Source of the DNA: Symmachiella macrocystis
GTDB taxonomy: Bacteria > Planctomycetota > Planctomycetia > Planctomycetales > Planctomycetaceae
Reading direction: 5' to 3'
Length of the DNA stretch: 64,000 bases
Assembly (NCBI RefSeq): GCF_007860075.1
Contig: NZ_SJPP01000003.1
Location: 975,426 to 1,039,425, forward strand
Below, piece after piece: positions 36,084 through 46,878 of the stretch. The first letter of the stretch is position 1; the number at the start of each line of letters is the position of its first letter. Below the pieces are notes generated by a model, which had not been told where the DNA came from, ran no database searches, and worked only from the letters and a program-made list of their open reading frames with translations. A program made the position numbers and the translations under genes.

Positions 36084-37604
36084 ATGCTTCGTTGTCTTCT
36101 GTGCGTCGCCGCTTGCGTCTCATTTATCACCGTCAATGTTGTGGAGGCCGAAGAACCGGTTGATATCGGTTCGCGCCGCGAGCCGTTGGTGGATCGCGCG
36201 TTGATTGATTCGCTGGATGGGAAAGCACAACTCAAACTGCATCACCCCCAGCCACGCGAAATCGCCATCACCTTCGACCAAGTCTGGGAAGGCAATGCCA
36301 GCGGCTATCCGACCGTCTTTCAGGATGGCGACATCTACCGCATGTATTATCGCGGTCATAAATACTTGATCGACAAACCGCCGCTACGGCAGGCGCAATC
36401 CGAGGCGGTCTGCTATGCCGAAAGCGATGACGGTATCCATTGGACGAAACCGAATCTCGGGATTCATAAATGGCCGGGAGTCGACGACGACAATAACATC
36501 ATCTGGATGGGCACTCCCGAAGCGCACAATTTCGCTCCGTTCAAAGACACCAATCCCAACTGCCCGCCCGAGCAGCGCTACAAGGCCATCGGCGGTACCG
36601 TCACCAGCAAAGGGCTGTGGACGTTTCAATCGGCCGACGGGATTCATTGGGAGCGGCTCAGCGACGGCCCGGTCGTGACCAAGGGGGCGTTTGATTCGCA
36701 CAACACCGCCTTTTGGGATCCAATCCACAACCGCTACACGATGTATGTCCGCTTTTTCAGTGAAGCAAAATTCAAAGGGTTGCGGCTGATCGGTATGTGT
36801 CATTCCAAAGACTTTGCAAACTGGAGCGAACCGGTTGGGTTGGAGTACCCCGGTTCGCCGCCGCAGCAGATGTATACGAATCAAATCCTGCCCTATTATC
36901 GCGCGCCGCACATCCTCGTCGGCTTCCCCACCCGCTACGTCGCGCGGCCGCTCACTGAGCATGTGCAACAGCTCCCGCCGTTGGAACTGCGCAAGCAACT
37001 GATCAAGGTCTACGAACGTTGCGGAACGGATCTCACCGACGGGTTGTTCATGTCCAGCCGCGATGGTTTGGATTTCAAACGCTGGGACGAAGCGTTCCTC
37101 CGCCCCGGCCCCGAAGCAGAGGGGCGTTGGATCTATGGCGACAACTATCAAAGCTACGGGCTATTCGAAACGAAATCTGAGCACCCGGGACTTCCGCACG
37201 AAATCTCGATGCATTTCGACGAAGGAGCCTGGCGCAACGAATCTCGCCGCATCCGCCGTTATACCATTCGCCTCGACGGCTTCGTCTCGCTGAACGCTCC
37301 GTACGCGGGCGGAGAAATGACGACCAAGCCGCTGACTTTCACCGGCTCACAACTGATACTGAATTACGCCACCTCCGCCGCCGGAAGTTTAAAAGTTGAA
37401 ATCCAAGAGGCCGACGGCACGCCGATACCCGGTTTTACCCTGGATGAGTCGGCGGAACTTTTCGGCGACTCAACGGAACAGGTTGCGAGTTGGAAGAACG
37501 GTGCGGACCTCAGTTCCCTCGCCGGCAAGCCAGTGCGACTGCATGTAGAACTCAAGGACGGGGATCTGTACTCGTTTCAATTCACAGACGGCGAACAACC
37601 GTGA
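36084..37604 (+). CDS. Secreted GH43/GH32-like five-bladed propeller protein
   Basis: A 506-residue exported protein with signal peptide (about 1-23). Its propeller-like repeats carry the 'YRMYYRG ... AESDDGIHWTKP' and 'WTFQSADGIHWERL' patterns seen in glycosidase families 32, 43 and 117 and in related planctomycete proteins of unproven activity. Acidic catalytic residues cannot be assigned. The C-terminal 120 residues form a beta sandwich (SLKVEIQEADGTPIPGF). It is likely to bind or cleave a sugar substrate outside the cytoplasm (inference). Convergent with the aminotransferase gene, 53 bases apart. Confidence 0.8.
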   Translation: MLRCLLCVAACVSFITVNVVEAEEPVDIGSRREPLVDRALIDSLDGKAQLKLHHPQPREIAITFDQVWEGNASGYPTVFQDGDIYRMYYRGHKYLIDKPPLRQAQSEAVCYAESDDGIHWTKPNLGIHKWPGVDDDNNIIWMGTPEAHNFAPFKDTNPNCPPEQRYKAIGGTVTSKGLWTFQSADGIHWERLSDGPVVTKGAFDSHNTAFWDPIHNRYTMYVRFFSEAKFKGLRLIGMCHSKDFANWSEPVGLEYPGSPPQQMYTNQILPYYRAPHILVGFPTRYVARPLTEHVQQLPPLELRKQLIKVYERCGTDLTDGLFMSSRDGLDFKRWDEAFLRPGPEAEGRWIYGDNYQSYGLFETKSEHPGLPHEISMHFDEGAWRNESRRIRRYTIRLDGFVSLNAPYAGGEMTTKPLTFTGSQLILNYATSAAGSLKVEIQEADGTPIPGFTLDESAELFGDSTEQVASWKNGADLSSLAGKPVRLHVELKDGDLYSFQFTDGEQP

Positions 37605-37657
37605 TTGTGGGAGATCGCTACGGACTTGGGTGTTCGACGTTTCGCAACGAAGGATCA

Positions 37658-39136
37658 TTACGCCAACTTCAACACATCTTCGAAACGATTCAGTGCTTCG
37701 TCGATCACCTCGTCCGTATCGGCCAGCGACGTATACAGTCGGCTCCCGGCCAGCGTGATCAAGCCGTGCGCGCAGTACGCCGCGCCGAATTCCTCCATCG
37801 ACCGTTTGCGCGCCTCGGCTTCCTGGACCAGCTTCATCAATTTGAATGGATTCCGGGCGTCCATCAGCATCACACCGGATGTCTGCAAGTGCACGATGGA
37901 TCCTTGGTTGTAGGCAACGTACGGCAGGCCCAAACGGTCGATGATTTCCGTCAAACCCGCGCACAGTCGATCCCCGGCGCGGCCCGCGTGCTGCGCGGCT
38001 TGAGTTTTTTCCATCTCGAGGATCGAATAATAACCGGCAACACACGACAGCGGATTGGCCGAGAGTGTTCCGCCGACCAGTACCTTCTTTTGACTACCGC
38101 CCAGACCGCCGGCGAGATTCATCATGATGTCGCGCGGTCCGCCCACGCCCCCTGACATGGGATATCCACCGGTCAGACATTTGCCAAACACGGTCAGATC
38201 GGGCCGCACGTCGAAGTAACCTTGCGCGCCCGCAAGCCCCGTGCGAAACCCGGTGACCACCTCGTCAAAGATCAACAACACCCCGAATTCGTCACACAAC
38301 GCCCGCAGCTCGCCGTTGAATTCCGCTGTGACCGGTCGCGTGCCGCTCTCGGGGCCAAACGGCTCGACAATCACCGCAGCTGTTCCGCCTCGCAATCGAT
38401 TGAGTTGCAGACGTCTGCGCAGCGCATGGAGATCGTGCGGAAAACTCTCCTGAATCCGCGCCGTCGACGACCGCGGAATGCCGGCCGCATCCATTCGCCC
38501 CGTGCCCGGGACGCGAATTCCATAAACCATTTGGTCCGACCAACCGTGGTATCCGCCCCCCATTTTGATAATCCACTTCCGCCCGGTATGCGCACGCGCC
38601 AGACGAATAGCAGCCATCACCGCTTCCGTCCCCGAACCGAGCATGCGAAACATCTCGACCGACGGAACGTGTCGGCAAACCAACTCAGCCAGTTTGACTT
38701 CATATTCGTGCAACAGGCCGGTCACCGGACCGCATTCCTCCAGCACAGCCTGGACACGTTCGCGAACCGGCCGATAATTCGCCCCCAGCAGCGTCGCTCC
38801 ACCCGCCTGCAAAAAATCGATGTAACGATTGCCGTCCACGTCCCTCATGTGTGCCCCGTCGGCGGCACCGATGGCCAAGGGGTGCGGATAGTTGAACGCC
38901 AAGTTGTGTTGCACGCCACCGGGGATGACATGCTCGGCCGCTGTGGACACCAATTTCGATTGCCGGCAGTGCGAGTCGAAATATGACAACACCTGCGGCA
39001 TATTCTCCGCGCGAATCGGACGTATCGGTTGCTTGAGCAGTGCGTCCAGCCGCGCCAGCACATCCGCAGTATCGCACCAACGGGAGATCGAAAACTCCGA
39101 CACAAACTTATCAGTCGCGGGTGCCACAGTCGTCAT
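37658..39136 (-). CDS. Class-III aminotransferase, glutamate-1-semialdehyde aminomutase-like
   Basis: A 492-residue class-III PLP enzyme. PLP-binding features: GSGTEAVMAAIRLARAHTGR, IFDEVVTGFR (Asp binding the pyridine nitrogen) and the lysine in TVFGKCLTGGYPMSG. The sequence is close to HemL-like proteins, but HemL is about 430 residues and the N-terminal 60 residues here are extra. It may therefore be a non-heme aminotransferase or aminomutase of secondary metabolism. Start 39136 has GGAG 8 bases upstream. No haem gene is adjacent, so the housekeeping role is not supported by context. Confidence 0.85.
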   Translation of the reverse strand: MTTVAPATDKFVSEFSISRWCDTADVLARLDALLKQPIRPIRAENMPQVLSYFDSHCRQSKLVSTAAEHVIPGGVQHNLAFNYPHPLAIGAADGAHMRDVDGNRYIDFLQAGGATLLGANYRPVRERVQAVLEECGPVTGLLHEYEVKLAELVCRHVPSVEMFRMLGSGTEAVMAAIRLARAHTGRKWIIKMGGGYHGWSDQMVYGIRVPGTGRMDAAGIPRSSTARIQESFPHDLHALRRRLQLNRLRGGTAAVIVEPFGPESGTRPVTAEFNGELRALCDEFGVLLIFDEVVTGFRTGLAGAQGYFDVRPDLTVFGKCLTGGYPMSGGVGGPRDIMMNLAGGLGGSQKKVLVGGTLSANPLSCVAGYYSILEMEKTQAAQHAGRAGDRLCAGLTEIIDRLGLPYVAYNQGSIVHLQTSGVMLMDARNPFKLMKLVQEAEARKRSMEEFGAAYCAHGLITLAGSRLYTSLADTDEVIDEALNRFEDVLKLA

Positions 39137-39480
39137 GCGAAATTCTCCCCACGGACATTCGCCCAAAGTACCGCACAGCGGCAGTCCCAGTACATGTCCT
39201 TAAAAACATCTCCCGCCGATTAAATTTTAACGACTTTTAGAAAACGTCGCCATCGGATTTGACTTGGCCAAACTGTGAGTCTCAATGGCACGATCGCGCA
39301 CCGCAAGGCGAACTCCATGGCGGCTCTGCTTCAAATCGCTGATCGCTCTTGCGGATATTGTCCGCTAACCTCTGCCGCATGCATCCACAAACGCCCCGCG
39401 TTTGCTACAATGCCCCCTTCCATTCGGTCAACGACCATAATCAAAACAATCAGATAAACATTCGCAGGAAACTAAACGGA
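39137..39480. other. Divergent intergenic region, aminotransferase and PfkB kinase
   Basis: About 340 bases between two divergently transcribed genes, so promoters of both are expected here. An in-frame upstream extension of the kinase gene from 39349 is open but shows no family similarity, and the coding start was placed at 39481. Nothing else was recognised. Confidence 0.45.
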
Positions 39481-40464
<984 letters not shown>

Positions 40465-40469
40465 TGTGA

Positions 40470-40541
40470 AATAAAAGCCACGGATGAACAGAGATGAAAC
40501 ACGGATAAAGAAAATATCCTATGTCCAGGAAGTTAACTTCC
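40470..40541. repeat. Short direct repeats and 14-bp palindrome after PfkB gene
   Basis: AGCCACGGATGAACAGAGATGAAACACGGATAAAG-like short repeats (ACGGAT twice) are followed by GGAAGTTAACTTCC at 40528-40541, a perfect 14-bp palindrome 133 bases before the rhodanese-like gene. It might be an operator. There is no T-tract to support a terminator. Confidence 0.35.
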
Positions 40542-40673
40542 CAAACCGACGGCTTGACGTCGTGCGCGACATGGCAGACAACAACATGGCGCTTCCCTAA
40601 AAGAGCTCCGCACATTTTTGTATTCTACTCAATCGATGATCGACGCTCGTAAATCATTAAGGAGTCACTCCCC

Positions 40674-41564
40674 ATGTTCATCAACCTTCGACACCCTTAC
40701 GCCGTGATTGTGGCCGCTTGCATTGTGATGACGTTCATGCCGGGTGCCGCCGGCGCGGATGAGGCTGCGAAGACAGAGAAAACCAAACTTCTGCTGTCAG
40801 CCCGCGAGGTCGAAGAACTGGTTGATGCAGCTGATCAATCGGCGGTCATTCTGCTGGATATCCAAGAACGTGACGCTTTTTCCAAGGCGCATCTTCCCGG
40901 CGCTCGATGGATTGACGTAGCGAGTTGGAAAGCGGCCGCTATGGCTAATAGTGGCGACGGACTGACGAATCAGCAGCGTTGGAGCGAGCTGGGAAGTGAG
41001 TTGGGATTGGCACGCGACGGGCGAATCGTCGTCTATGGCGGCGCGCTTCCCAATGCCGCGCGGGTGTGGTGGCTGCTCAAATATCTGGGTTGTCAGCACG
41101 TGAGTTTGATGGATGGGGGCATCGATGTCTGGCGCAAACAGAAACTCCCCATTACGGACGAGCCTGCCGAATTCAAAACCACCAAATTTCAGCCAGCGTT
41201 TCAAAAGCAACGCCTCGCCCGCATCGATCACGTCAAACAGGCGGTCCAGGATGGTAGCCTGTTTGTCTTTGACACCCGCAGCAAATCCGAATTTGCGGCC
41301 GGACGTGTACCCGGTGCGGCGCATTTGGAATGGGTCCGCTTGCTGACCGACGATGGGACCTTTAAGTCTGCAGCTGAATTGCGACGAATGTTTCAGGCGC
41401 TGAATCTGGGCCCCCAGCACACGGCTGTGACTTATTGTCGCAGCGGCGGTCGGGCTTCGGTCGAGGCCTTTGCGTTGGAGTTGGCGGGCTACAAAAACGT
41501 ACAGAACTACTTTTGTAGTTGGCAGGAGTACAGCAGCGATGAGGATGCTCCGGTGGAGAAGTGA
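40674..41564 (+). CDS. Secreted tandem-rhodanese sulfurtransferase
   Basis: A 296-residue two-domain rhodanese with a signal peptide (about 1-28). The N-terminal domain (about 40-160) has lost the catalytic cysteine: its loop is VYGGALPNA. The C-terminal domain (about 185-290) carries the active Cys255 in CRSGGRAS. This inactive-active arrangement is that of thiosulfate and mercaptopyruvate sulfurtransferases, which move sulfane sulfur to cyanide or thiols. Export would place it in the periplasm. The active loop CRSGGRA is rhodanese-like rather than the CGSGVTA of MST. A short gap separates it from the convergent kinase gene. Confidence 0.9.
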   Translation: MFINLRHPYAVIVAACIVMTFMPGAAGADEAAKTEKTKLLLSAREVEELVDAADQSAVILLDIQERDAFSKAHLPGARWIDVASWKAAAMANSGDGLTNQQRWSELGSELGLARDGRIVVYGGALPNAARVWWLLKYLGCQHVSLMDGGIDVWRKQKLPITDEPAEFKTTKFQPAFQKQRLARIDHVKQAVQDGSLFVFDTRSKSEFAAGRVPGAAHLEWVRLLTDDGTFKSAAELRRMFQALNLGPQHTAVTYCRSGGRASVEAFALELAGYKNVQNYFCSWQEYSSDEDAPVEK

Positions 41565-41588
41565 GCACCGTCGGCTCTCCGCCGCGAG

Positions 41589-44474
41589 CTACTCTGCCTC
41601 ACTCCTACCAAGCCTGGGTAATTCGTCGAGACGTGCGCCGGCTTGGCTGCCGGTGGCGGTTCCGCTGGATGCGCGGTTGGTGATCGTGGGATGCAGTCGC
41701 ACGTTGTTGGGAGTCAGCGTAGCGGCCGACATGTCGCGCCAGCTTTTCTGTTGCCGCTCTTCCCAGTAAATGCGTTCGTTGTAGGCATCGACCTCATTGA
41801 CAGTTCGCCATTTCTGCCAGTCTTCAAAATCCAATGTGTCCAGACCCTCATCGGTCGAGTTGGATTCGATTTGCCAAAAATCGGTGAAATCATCATAGAA
41901 GTTGTACTTGCCGGTCCATTGAATTAAATCACGAAAATCGTTCACCGGAGCGCGACCTGACATTTCGACCAGTGGGCAAATTTCAAAACTGCTAATGATG
42001 TTGTTTGTGGCGGTGACTTGCACGGGAATCAACTTGTGCGGCACCGTGTCACTGGACATGACCACCAAGCTGTTACTCAACAGTACCGTGCAGTGTTTGA
42101 GCGTGAAATCGACATACTCATCATCATCTTGTTCATACATTCCGCCCAAAACACGCACGACGGTTCCGTTTGGCCAAAACGCCAACAGAGTATTCTCGAT
42201 GGTGAACTGCGATCCCGTCTGTTGATGGACCGTTAAAAAATCGCAACCGCCGCGAAACACACATCGAGAAATCATCACCTGCAACGGCTTCAATGTACCG
42301 TTGTCCGGCAAGGGCATATCGCTGAAATTGGTTCGGGAGGAGAGATCGAAAACCGCAATTTGGCGATGTCGATCACGGTTTTCCACCGTCACTGTGACTC
42401 CCTCCATCTGCACCGACTCGGGCTGCTCTAACGAAAAGATCGCCCAGCGATCCGACGGGAATCCTTCAGTGATCGACAATAACAAATTGACATTGGCCAT
42501 CTCCAAGGCGCCGCCTACGACGTTGATGAAATGATTTCGGTAACCCGCGAGCGGACTCTGCGACGGGGCCAATTCTAGCGTCGGTCGAAAACCGATCCCC
42601 GCGCGAATCGTGATGCGTTTGCCTTCAATCCGGATCGGCGTCCGTTCTCGGCGAATGCCGTTATACCGCAACTCAATTTTGCCGCCATCCACCGCATCGG
42701 TACAGGCCGCTTCTAAGGAGCGATACTCACGGTTCTCAGCGCCATCGATTCCCAATACGATGAAGGGACGGTCTGCGATGGGCTCGGCGGGCATCTTTCG
42801 CACCCGAGGTTGCTGCGACTTATTCCCAATTTCATCCGGGATAGGCTGTGCAACCGGTTCGGCCGTCTCGAGCTGCAGCGGCGGTAACAAGGCCGTCACA
42901 TAGCTACCGCTGCCTTCGGGGCCCAGACGAAATTGTTCATTTTCCGCCGGGCCGATGACAAAACTGTTGAGCAAATCTTGGTCGGTGCTCGTCGCTGGGG
43001 GAAACTTAGGATGGGTTGTACTGTTCTCCGCGACAACCGCAGGCCCCTTCTCGCCGATGGGACGCGGTTTTTCTTCTTCCGTTCCGTTACTGTCCGGGGG
43101 AGTCGCCCCCGTGTCGATGGTTTGGCTTTTCACAACATCGGTATTAGGTTGTAAATCATTCGGCATATCGGGGCTTTCGGTACCGGCGGCCTTCGCATCA
43201 GTTCCGTTGTCCGCTTGATCGGTCGTGGGATCGGCATTGGGGGCGATTCCAGGACCATCCGCAACCCGACCTGGCAGAAAACTGGCGACTGTCACCAGGA
43301 TGATCAAAGCGGCGAATGTCGACATCCAGGGTAGATGACGTTCCCAAAATGGTGCCGACAAAGGTCGGGAGGACATCCAGACCAACCCTTCGGGATTCAG
43401 ACTGCGTAGGCCCATTGCCCCGGCGACCAGCATCAAATCCCGCAATAATTCGTCCGCCGTCTGATACCGCCGCTTGGGGTCGCTGGCCATCATTTTGCGG
43501 ACGACTGCCGCCAAATCATCGGAGACGTACGGATTTTTAGCGGCCGGATCGGGCGCATCTTTGCCTTGGTGGTCCAGTAATTTTTGGAGCATCGTCCCGC
43601 CGGGATACGGCGCTTGGCCGGTGAGCATGTGGTACAAGGTGCACCCCAGCGAATAAATGTCGCTGCGAACATCGACCGCGCGCGGATCCTTGGCTTGCTC
43701 CGGCGAAATATAATCGAACGTGCCCAAAGTCGTGCCGGCGACTGTCAGATCGGCACTGGCCTCACGGTTTTCATTGCGGGCCAGCCCCATATCGACCAAT
43801 TTTGCCCGGCCTTTGGGGGTAATAATAATATTCGATGGTTTGATATCACGGTGCACCACCCCCCGTTCCGAAGTGTGCACCAATGCCGAGGCGACCTGTA
43901 GCGTGTAGTTCAACGCGTCGTCGACCGGCAACCGCCCTTGTTTAGAAATCATCTCGGCAATGTTGATGCCGGTGACGAATTCAAAAGCGATGAAGTGCAG
44001 CCCCTTGTCTTCGCCTACGTAATACGCACGGGCAATATTGTCGTGATCGAGTTGTGCAGCCGCTTGTGCTTCGTTTTGAAATCGGCGGACGGCCGCTGGG
44101 TTGAGAGTTTGACGCGGAGGCATCACCTTCAGCGCGACGCTGCGACCCATACGGATGTCCCGCGCGCGAAACACCGCCCCCATCCCTCCGGAGCGAATTC
44201 TCTCTTCAATAACAAAATGGTCCAGTTCCACACCAATCGGACTGGCATCAACCGATCCGTTTTCATTGGTTGCGGGAAACAGATGATGCCACGCTGAGGG
44301 ATCGGTGACCGGAGGCGAAACAGAGGCCTGGACAGGCGGTGCATAATCGGGCCGTCCTTCGGGATTGACAACCGTTTCCGGTCCACTGACCGGCGGCCCC
44401 CCGCTCGCGTCTGCGAACGAACTGCTCGGAGTCGATTCGCCCCGCGAATCAGGTTGGTCAATCGGTAGGTTCAT
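41589..44474 (-). CDS. Membrane Ser/Thr protein kinase with extracytoplasmic beta-helix domain
   Basis: A 961-residue Hanks-type kinase. After a disordered Pro/Ser-rich N-terminus (1-85) the kinase domain runs about 88-350: glycine loop RIRSGGMGAV, Lys116 (VALK), HRDIKPSN with Asp210, and Asp228 in VDMGLA where most kinases have DFG. One hydrophobic segment (about 385-401) crosses the membrane. The ectodomain begins with a long acidic/Pro-rich linker (405-560). It ends in a beta-rich region (about 570-930) with repeated VSISR/VTVTVEN-like turns that resemble a parallel beta-helix (pectin-lyase fold). Signal binding outside and phosphorylation inside is the likely scheme. No phosphatase gene is next to it. 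Confidence 0.9.
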   Translation of the reverse strand: MNLPIDQPDSRGESTPSSSFADASGGPPVSGPETVVNPEGRPDYAPPVQASVSPPVTDPSAWHHLFPATNENGSVDASPIGVELDHFVIEERIRSGGMGAVFRARDIRMGRSVALKVMPPRQTLNPAAVRRFQNEAQAAAQLDHDNIARAYYVGEDKGLHFIAFEFVTGINIAEMISKQGRLPVDDALNYTLQVASALVHTSERGVVHRDIKPSNIIITPKGRAKLVDMGLARNENREASADLTVAGTTLGTFDYISPEQAKDPRAVDVRSDIYSLGCTLYHMLTGQAPYPGGTMLQKLLDHQGKDAPDPAAKNPYVSDDLAAVVRKMMASDPKRRYQTADELLRDLMLVAGAMGLRSLNPEGLVWMSSRPLSAPFWERHLPWMSTFAALIILVTVASFLPGRVADGPGIAPNADPTTDQADNGTDAKAAGTESPDMPNDLQPNTDVVKSQTIDTGATPPDSNGTEEEKPRPIGEKGPAVVAENSTTHPKFPPATSTDQDLLNSFVIGPAENEQFRLGPEGSGSYVTALLPPLQLETAEPVAQPIPDEIGNKSQQPRVRKMPAEPIADRPFIVLGIDGAENREYRSLEAACTDAVDGGKIELRYNGIRRERTPIRIEGKRITIRAGIGFRPTLELAPSQSPLAGYRNHFINVVGGALEMANVNLLLSITEGFPSDRWAIFSLEQPESVQMEGVTVTVENRDRHRQIAVFDLSSRTNFSDMPLPDNGTLKPLQVMISRCVFRGGCDFLTVHQQTGSQFTIENTLLAFWPNGTVVRVLGGMYEQDDDEYVDFTLKHCTVLLSNSLVVMSSDTVPHKLIPVQVTATNNIISSFEICPLVEMSGRAPVNDFRDLIQWTGKYNFYDDFTDFWQIESNSTDEGLDTLDFEDWQKWRTVNEVDAYNERIYWEERQQKSWRDMSAATLTPNNVRLHPTITNRASSGTATGSQAGARLDELPRLGRSEAE

Positions 44475-44763
44475 GAACTTTAAGTTCGAAGAAAATTTAT
44501 AGTTTGACGGAAGCTTTTAAAATCCGCTTCCAAGCAACTCGCTGTCAGACCGCAGCATCGCTGCAATGCTTCGTGGTCAATCCGGGCGTGAGAGAAGTCG
44601 CACGTCGCACACATTCCAACAGCCGAATCGCCAGATGTAACCCCTTAGACAGCGGGCCCACGCCGTCGAATTCGACGTTCACACTAAGGTTTTCAAAAGG
44701 AAGGACTATTGCAAAGCCGCGGTGGTCATCTTGTCGTTGTCGATGCTGCTTGGGGCAAGTAGT

Positions 44764-45228
44764 TTATGACCCAAGTTCACGCGCGACATCGATGTCAATG
44801 GCCTTGAGGCAGTCGTCAAGCAGGCGGCTTTGTTCGTGCGTGAAGTCGTCGCTGGAGATGACATTTGCCGCATAGTTTCTCACTCGCAAATTGGTCACGT
44901 CCTCCTGTTGTCCCAGTGCATCAGGATTGGGACGTACCAGACGTTCCAAGTCGTTCACTTTGGGGAGAAATCCCCGTTCGATATGATCCATGATGGCCCG
45001 CGTTGTCTGGTCAGCTTGTTTAAACTTATCGACAAGTGTCAAATGTTCGATCGGTCGATTTGCCACGCGATCACTCCAGATTATTTGAGGGCCTATGTTG
45101 TCTATCTCATTAGACACGTTTCCGACATTCCAGGTCAAGATGTGTCTGTAAAGTTGCGATTTGAATGCAGAAAAGTCCCTAGTTTTTATGCTGAAAATAA
45201 GGGTCAGTCCGCCGATTGCGACCAGCAC
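44764..45228 (-). CDS. Hypothetical protein, possibly 5'-truncated
   Basis: A 154-residue open frame starting with GTG and having normal amino-acid composition. One hydrophobic stretch (LVAIGGLTLIFSI) lies at its very start. The frame is open about 85 bases further upstream, without a standard start, and encodes plausible protein-like sequence, so the gene may be truncated at its 5' end or use an unrecognised start. The rest is helical and charged with no known domain. It is AT-richer than neighbours. A longer plus-strand open frame over the same DNA is less convincing. Confidence 0.4.
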   Translation of the reverse strand: MLVAIGGLTLIFSIKTRDFSAFKSQLYRHILTWNVGNVSNEIDNIGPQIIWSDRVANRPIEHLTLVDKFKQADQTTRAIMDHIERGFLPKVNDLERLVRPNPDALGQQEDVTNLRVRNYAANVISSDDFTHEQSRLLDDCLKAIDIDVARELGS

Positions 45229-45397
45229 CTTGCCTACCGGTCGATCGTTTTGAAGTGGCTGGACTCTTCCATCTTCCTCGCTCCAATTTGCATTGTGGAA
45301 TCCGACAGCCTAAAACGGATCTTTAAAAATCACGGCAGATGTGCGGCAAGCAGTGCCGGGCAGGACAACTCAAAGTGCAAACGGCACTGGGTAATTT

Positions 45398-46108
45398 ATG
45401 AAAATTCTTGTCGTTTCCGACATTCACGCCAATTGGCCCGCACTCCAGGCGATTGAAGAATCATTCGACGCCTGTCTTTTTTTGGGAGATTTGGTCGACT
45501 ATGGCACGGACCCGCTCCCATGCATCGACTGGGTGCAAAAAAATGCGACGCTCGCCGTGCGCGGGAATCATGACCACGCCGTGGCGCAGCGCGTCGCCGT
45601 GCGCGGCGGATCACCGTTTCGGAGACTGACAGCTGCCACACGTCAGGCCCAATACAACGCGATCACCCCCGATAAAATGCGGTATCTTTCCCGTCTGCCG
45701 GTGACTGCGTCGCAAACAATCGACGGACTCAAGTTTCATCTAGTACACGCGACTCCGCGTGATCCACTGGACGAATACCTGTACGAAGATCCCGAAGGCT
45801 GGTCCGCCCGCCTGAAGCACGTCGATGCCGACTTTGTCTGCGTCGGCCACACGCATCAGCAGTTTCACCTCAAACTGGATGGAGTGGAAATCCTCAACCC
45901 CGGCAGCGTCGGTCAACCCCGCGACGGTGACCCCCGCGCCGCCTATGCGGTGATCGAGAATGGAAAAGTCGAATTACGACGCGTGGCATACGATATCGAT
46001 GCCAGCTTAGAACAGATGCGTAGCGCAGGGGTGGAGAGTTGGGTGCTACAGATGGCCGAAGCCGTGTTACGCACCGGCGGACGATCGCGCGGCGAACATC
46101 CCGAGTAA
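45398..46108 (+). CDS. Calcineurin-like phosphoesterase (YfcE/MJ0936-like)
   Basis: A 236-residue cytoplasmic metallophosphoesterase. All ligand blocks are visible: DIHAN near residue 8, GDLVDYG near 31, GNHDHAV near 56, VHATPRDP and GHTHQQF near 150. The small single-domain form and the NPGSVGQPRDGDPRAAY end fit the YfcE/MJ0936 group, which hydrolyses phosphodiesters such as cyclic nucleotides in vitro. The substrate in vivo is unknown. It sits alone, and a minus-strand hypothetical gene follows after 53 bases. Confidence 0.9.
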   Translation: MKILVVSDIHANWPALQAIEESFDACLFLGDLVDYGTDPLPCIDWVQKNATLAVRGNHDHAVAQRVAVRGGSPFRRLTAATRQAQYNAITPDKMRYLSRLPVTASQTIDGLKFHLVHATPRDPLDEYLYEDPEGWSARLKHVDADFVCVGHTHQQFHLKLDGVEILNPGSVGQPRDGDPRAAYAVIENGKVELRRVAYDIDASLEQMRSAGVESWVLQMAEAVLRTGGRSRGEHPE

Positions 46109-46161
46109 TCCGCTTCCTCGGCGAAATCACAGTCGAAGCAGTTGCCCGGAGAAAAGAGCCA

Positions 46162-46668
46162 TTATTGCAAGGGGCGTCGCGACGATTCCGTTGTGGGAAC
46201 ATCGTCGTATTTCGTGTCGTAACTCAATGCCACCAAAACCCATTCCCGGGTGGCATCATCACGATGAAACGTCAGTCGCCAGATGACAGGAAAGCGCCGA
46301 CAATGCAGGACGTAGACTGCCCGAATGATCGACCCTCCGATAGGTTCCAGTTGCAATTTTTCGCTGCGTAAAAACTTGCCAAACTGTTGTTCAGATTGAT
46401 CGATTTGAATTTTTAGTTGCGCTAGTTTCTCGCCATCCTGCTCCAGGGGACTTCCTTCCAGCAGATCGTTGACTGCTTCATCGGTGCGGCCGTTGACCAA
46501 TCCCCGCAAGAATGTCGCAACCCGCGAACCAATATCGGAGACATCATCATCCAACGGCGTTCCCGGCGGGGGTTGAAAATTGTACATCTCGGCTGTGATA
46601 TGAGGCTGAATGGCAAAACCCAGGCAAATCGCCACCAAGATCAACGCAAAAAGATAACGGCCCTGCAT
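46162..46668 (-). CDS. Membrane-anchored or secreted hypothetical protein
   Basis: A 168-residue protein with one N-terminal hydrophobic segment (RYLFALILVAICLGFA) that is a signal peptide or anchor. The rest is soluble with a helical middle (DGEKLAQLKIQIDQ) and a beta-rich end, and has no named family. ATG at 46668 is preferred over GTG at 46683. It precedes the FtsQ-like gene in the same orientation but 211 bases away from it, with a repeat between them. Confidence 0.65.
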   Translation of the reverse strand: MQGRYLFALILVAICLGFAIQPHITAEMYNFQPPPGTPLDDDVSDIGSRVATFLRGLVNGRTDEAVNDLLEGSPLEQDGEKLAQLKIQIDQSEQQFGKFLRSEKLQLEPIGGSIIRAVYVLHCRRFPVIWRLTFHRDDATREWVLVALSYDTKYDDVPTTESSRRPLQ

Positions 46669-46782
46669 CGGATTGACTCTCACCCATCAGAGAATTGGGA
46701 ACATTTTGCGACGGCACCACATGCCGTTTGCCTACCGCCACATTAGTCGTTTGAAGACCAAAATTGTAGTGCGGAGGGAGTT

Positions 46783-46872
46783 GTGAGGCATGAGGGAACA
46801 GACCTGAGGGTCGGCAAAACAAAGCCCCCGCCACGAACATCACTGCCTACTGCGTACTGCCTACTGGCCACC
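46783..46872. repeat. GAGGCTTGAGG / CTACTGCCTACT intergenic repeat, copy 3
   Basis: GTGAGGCATGAGGG at 46783, GACCTGAGGG at 46801 and CACTGCCTACTGCGTACTGCCTACTGGCCAC at 46846-46872 repeat the two-part element seen at 1150. The second half is itself a tandem of about 10-base units. Confidence 0.5.
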
Positions 46873-46878
46873 GGCCAC

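Noticed and set aside
36384..37151. 255-residue minus-strand frame over the propeller-like gene
   Set aside because: Antisense shadow with no domain; the plus-strand gene has a signal peptide and repeats.
44830..45456. 208-residue plus-strand frame
   Set aside because: It overlaps the start of the phosphoesterase gene and lies opposite a more protein-like frame; no domain or RBS.
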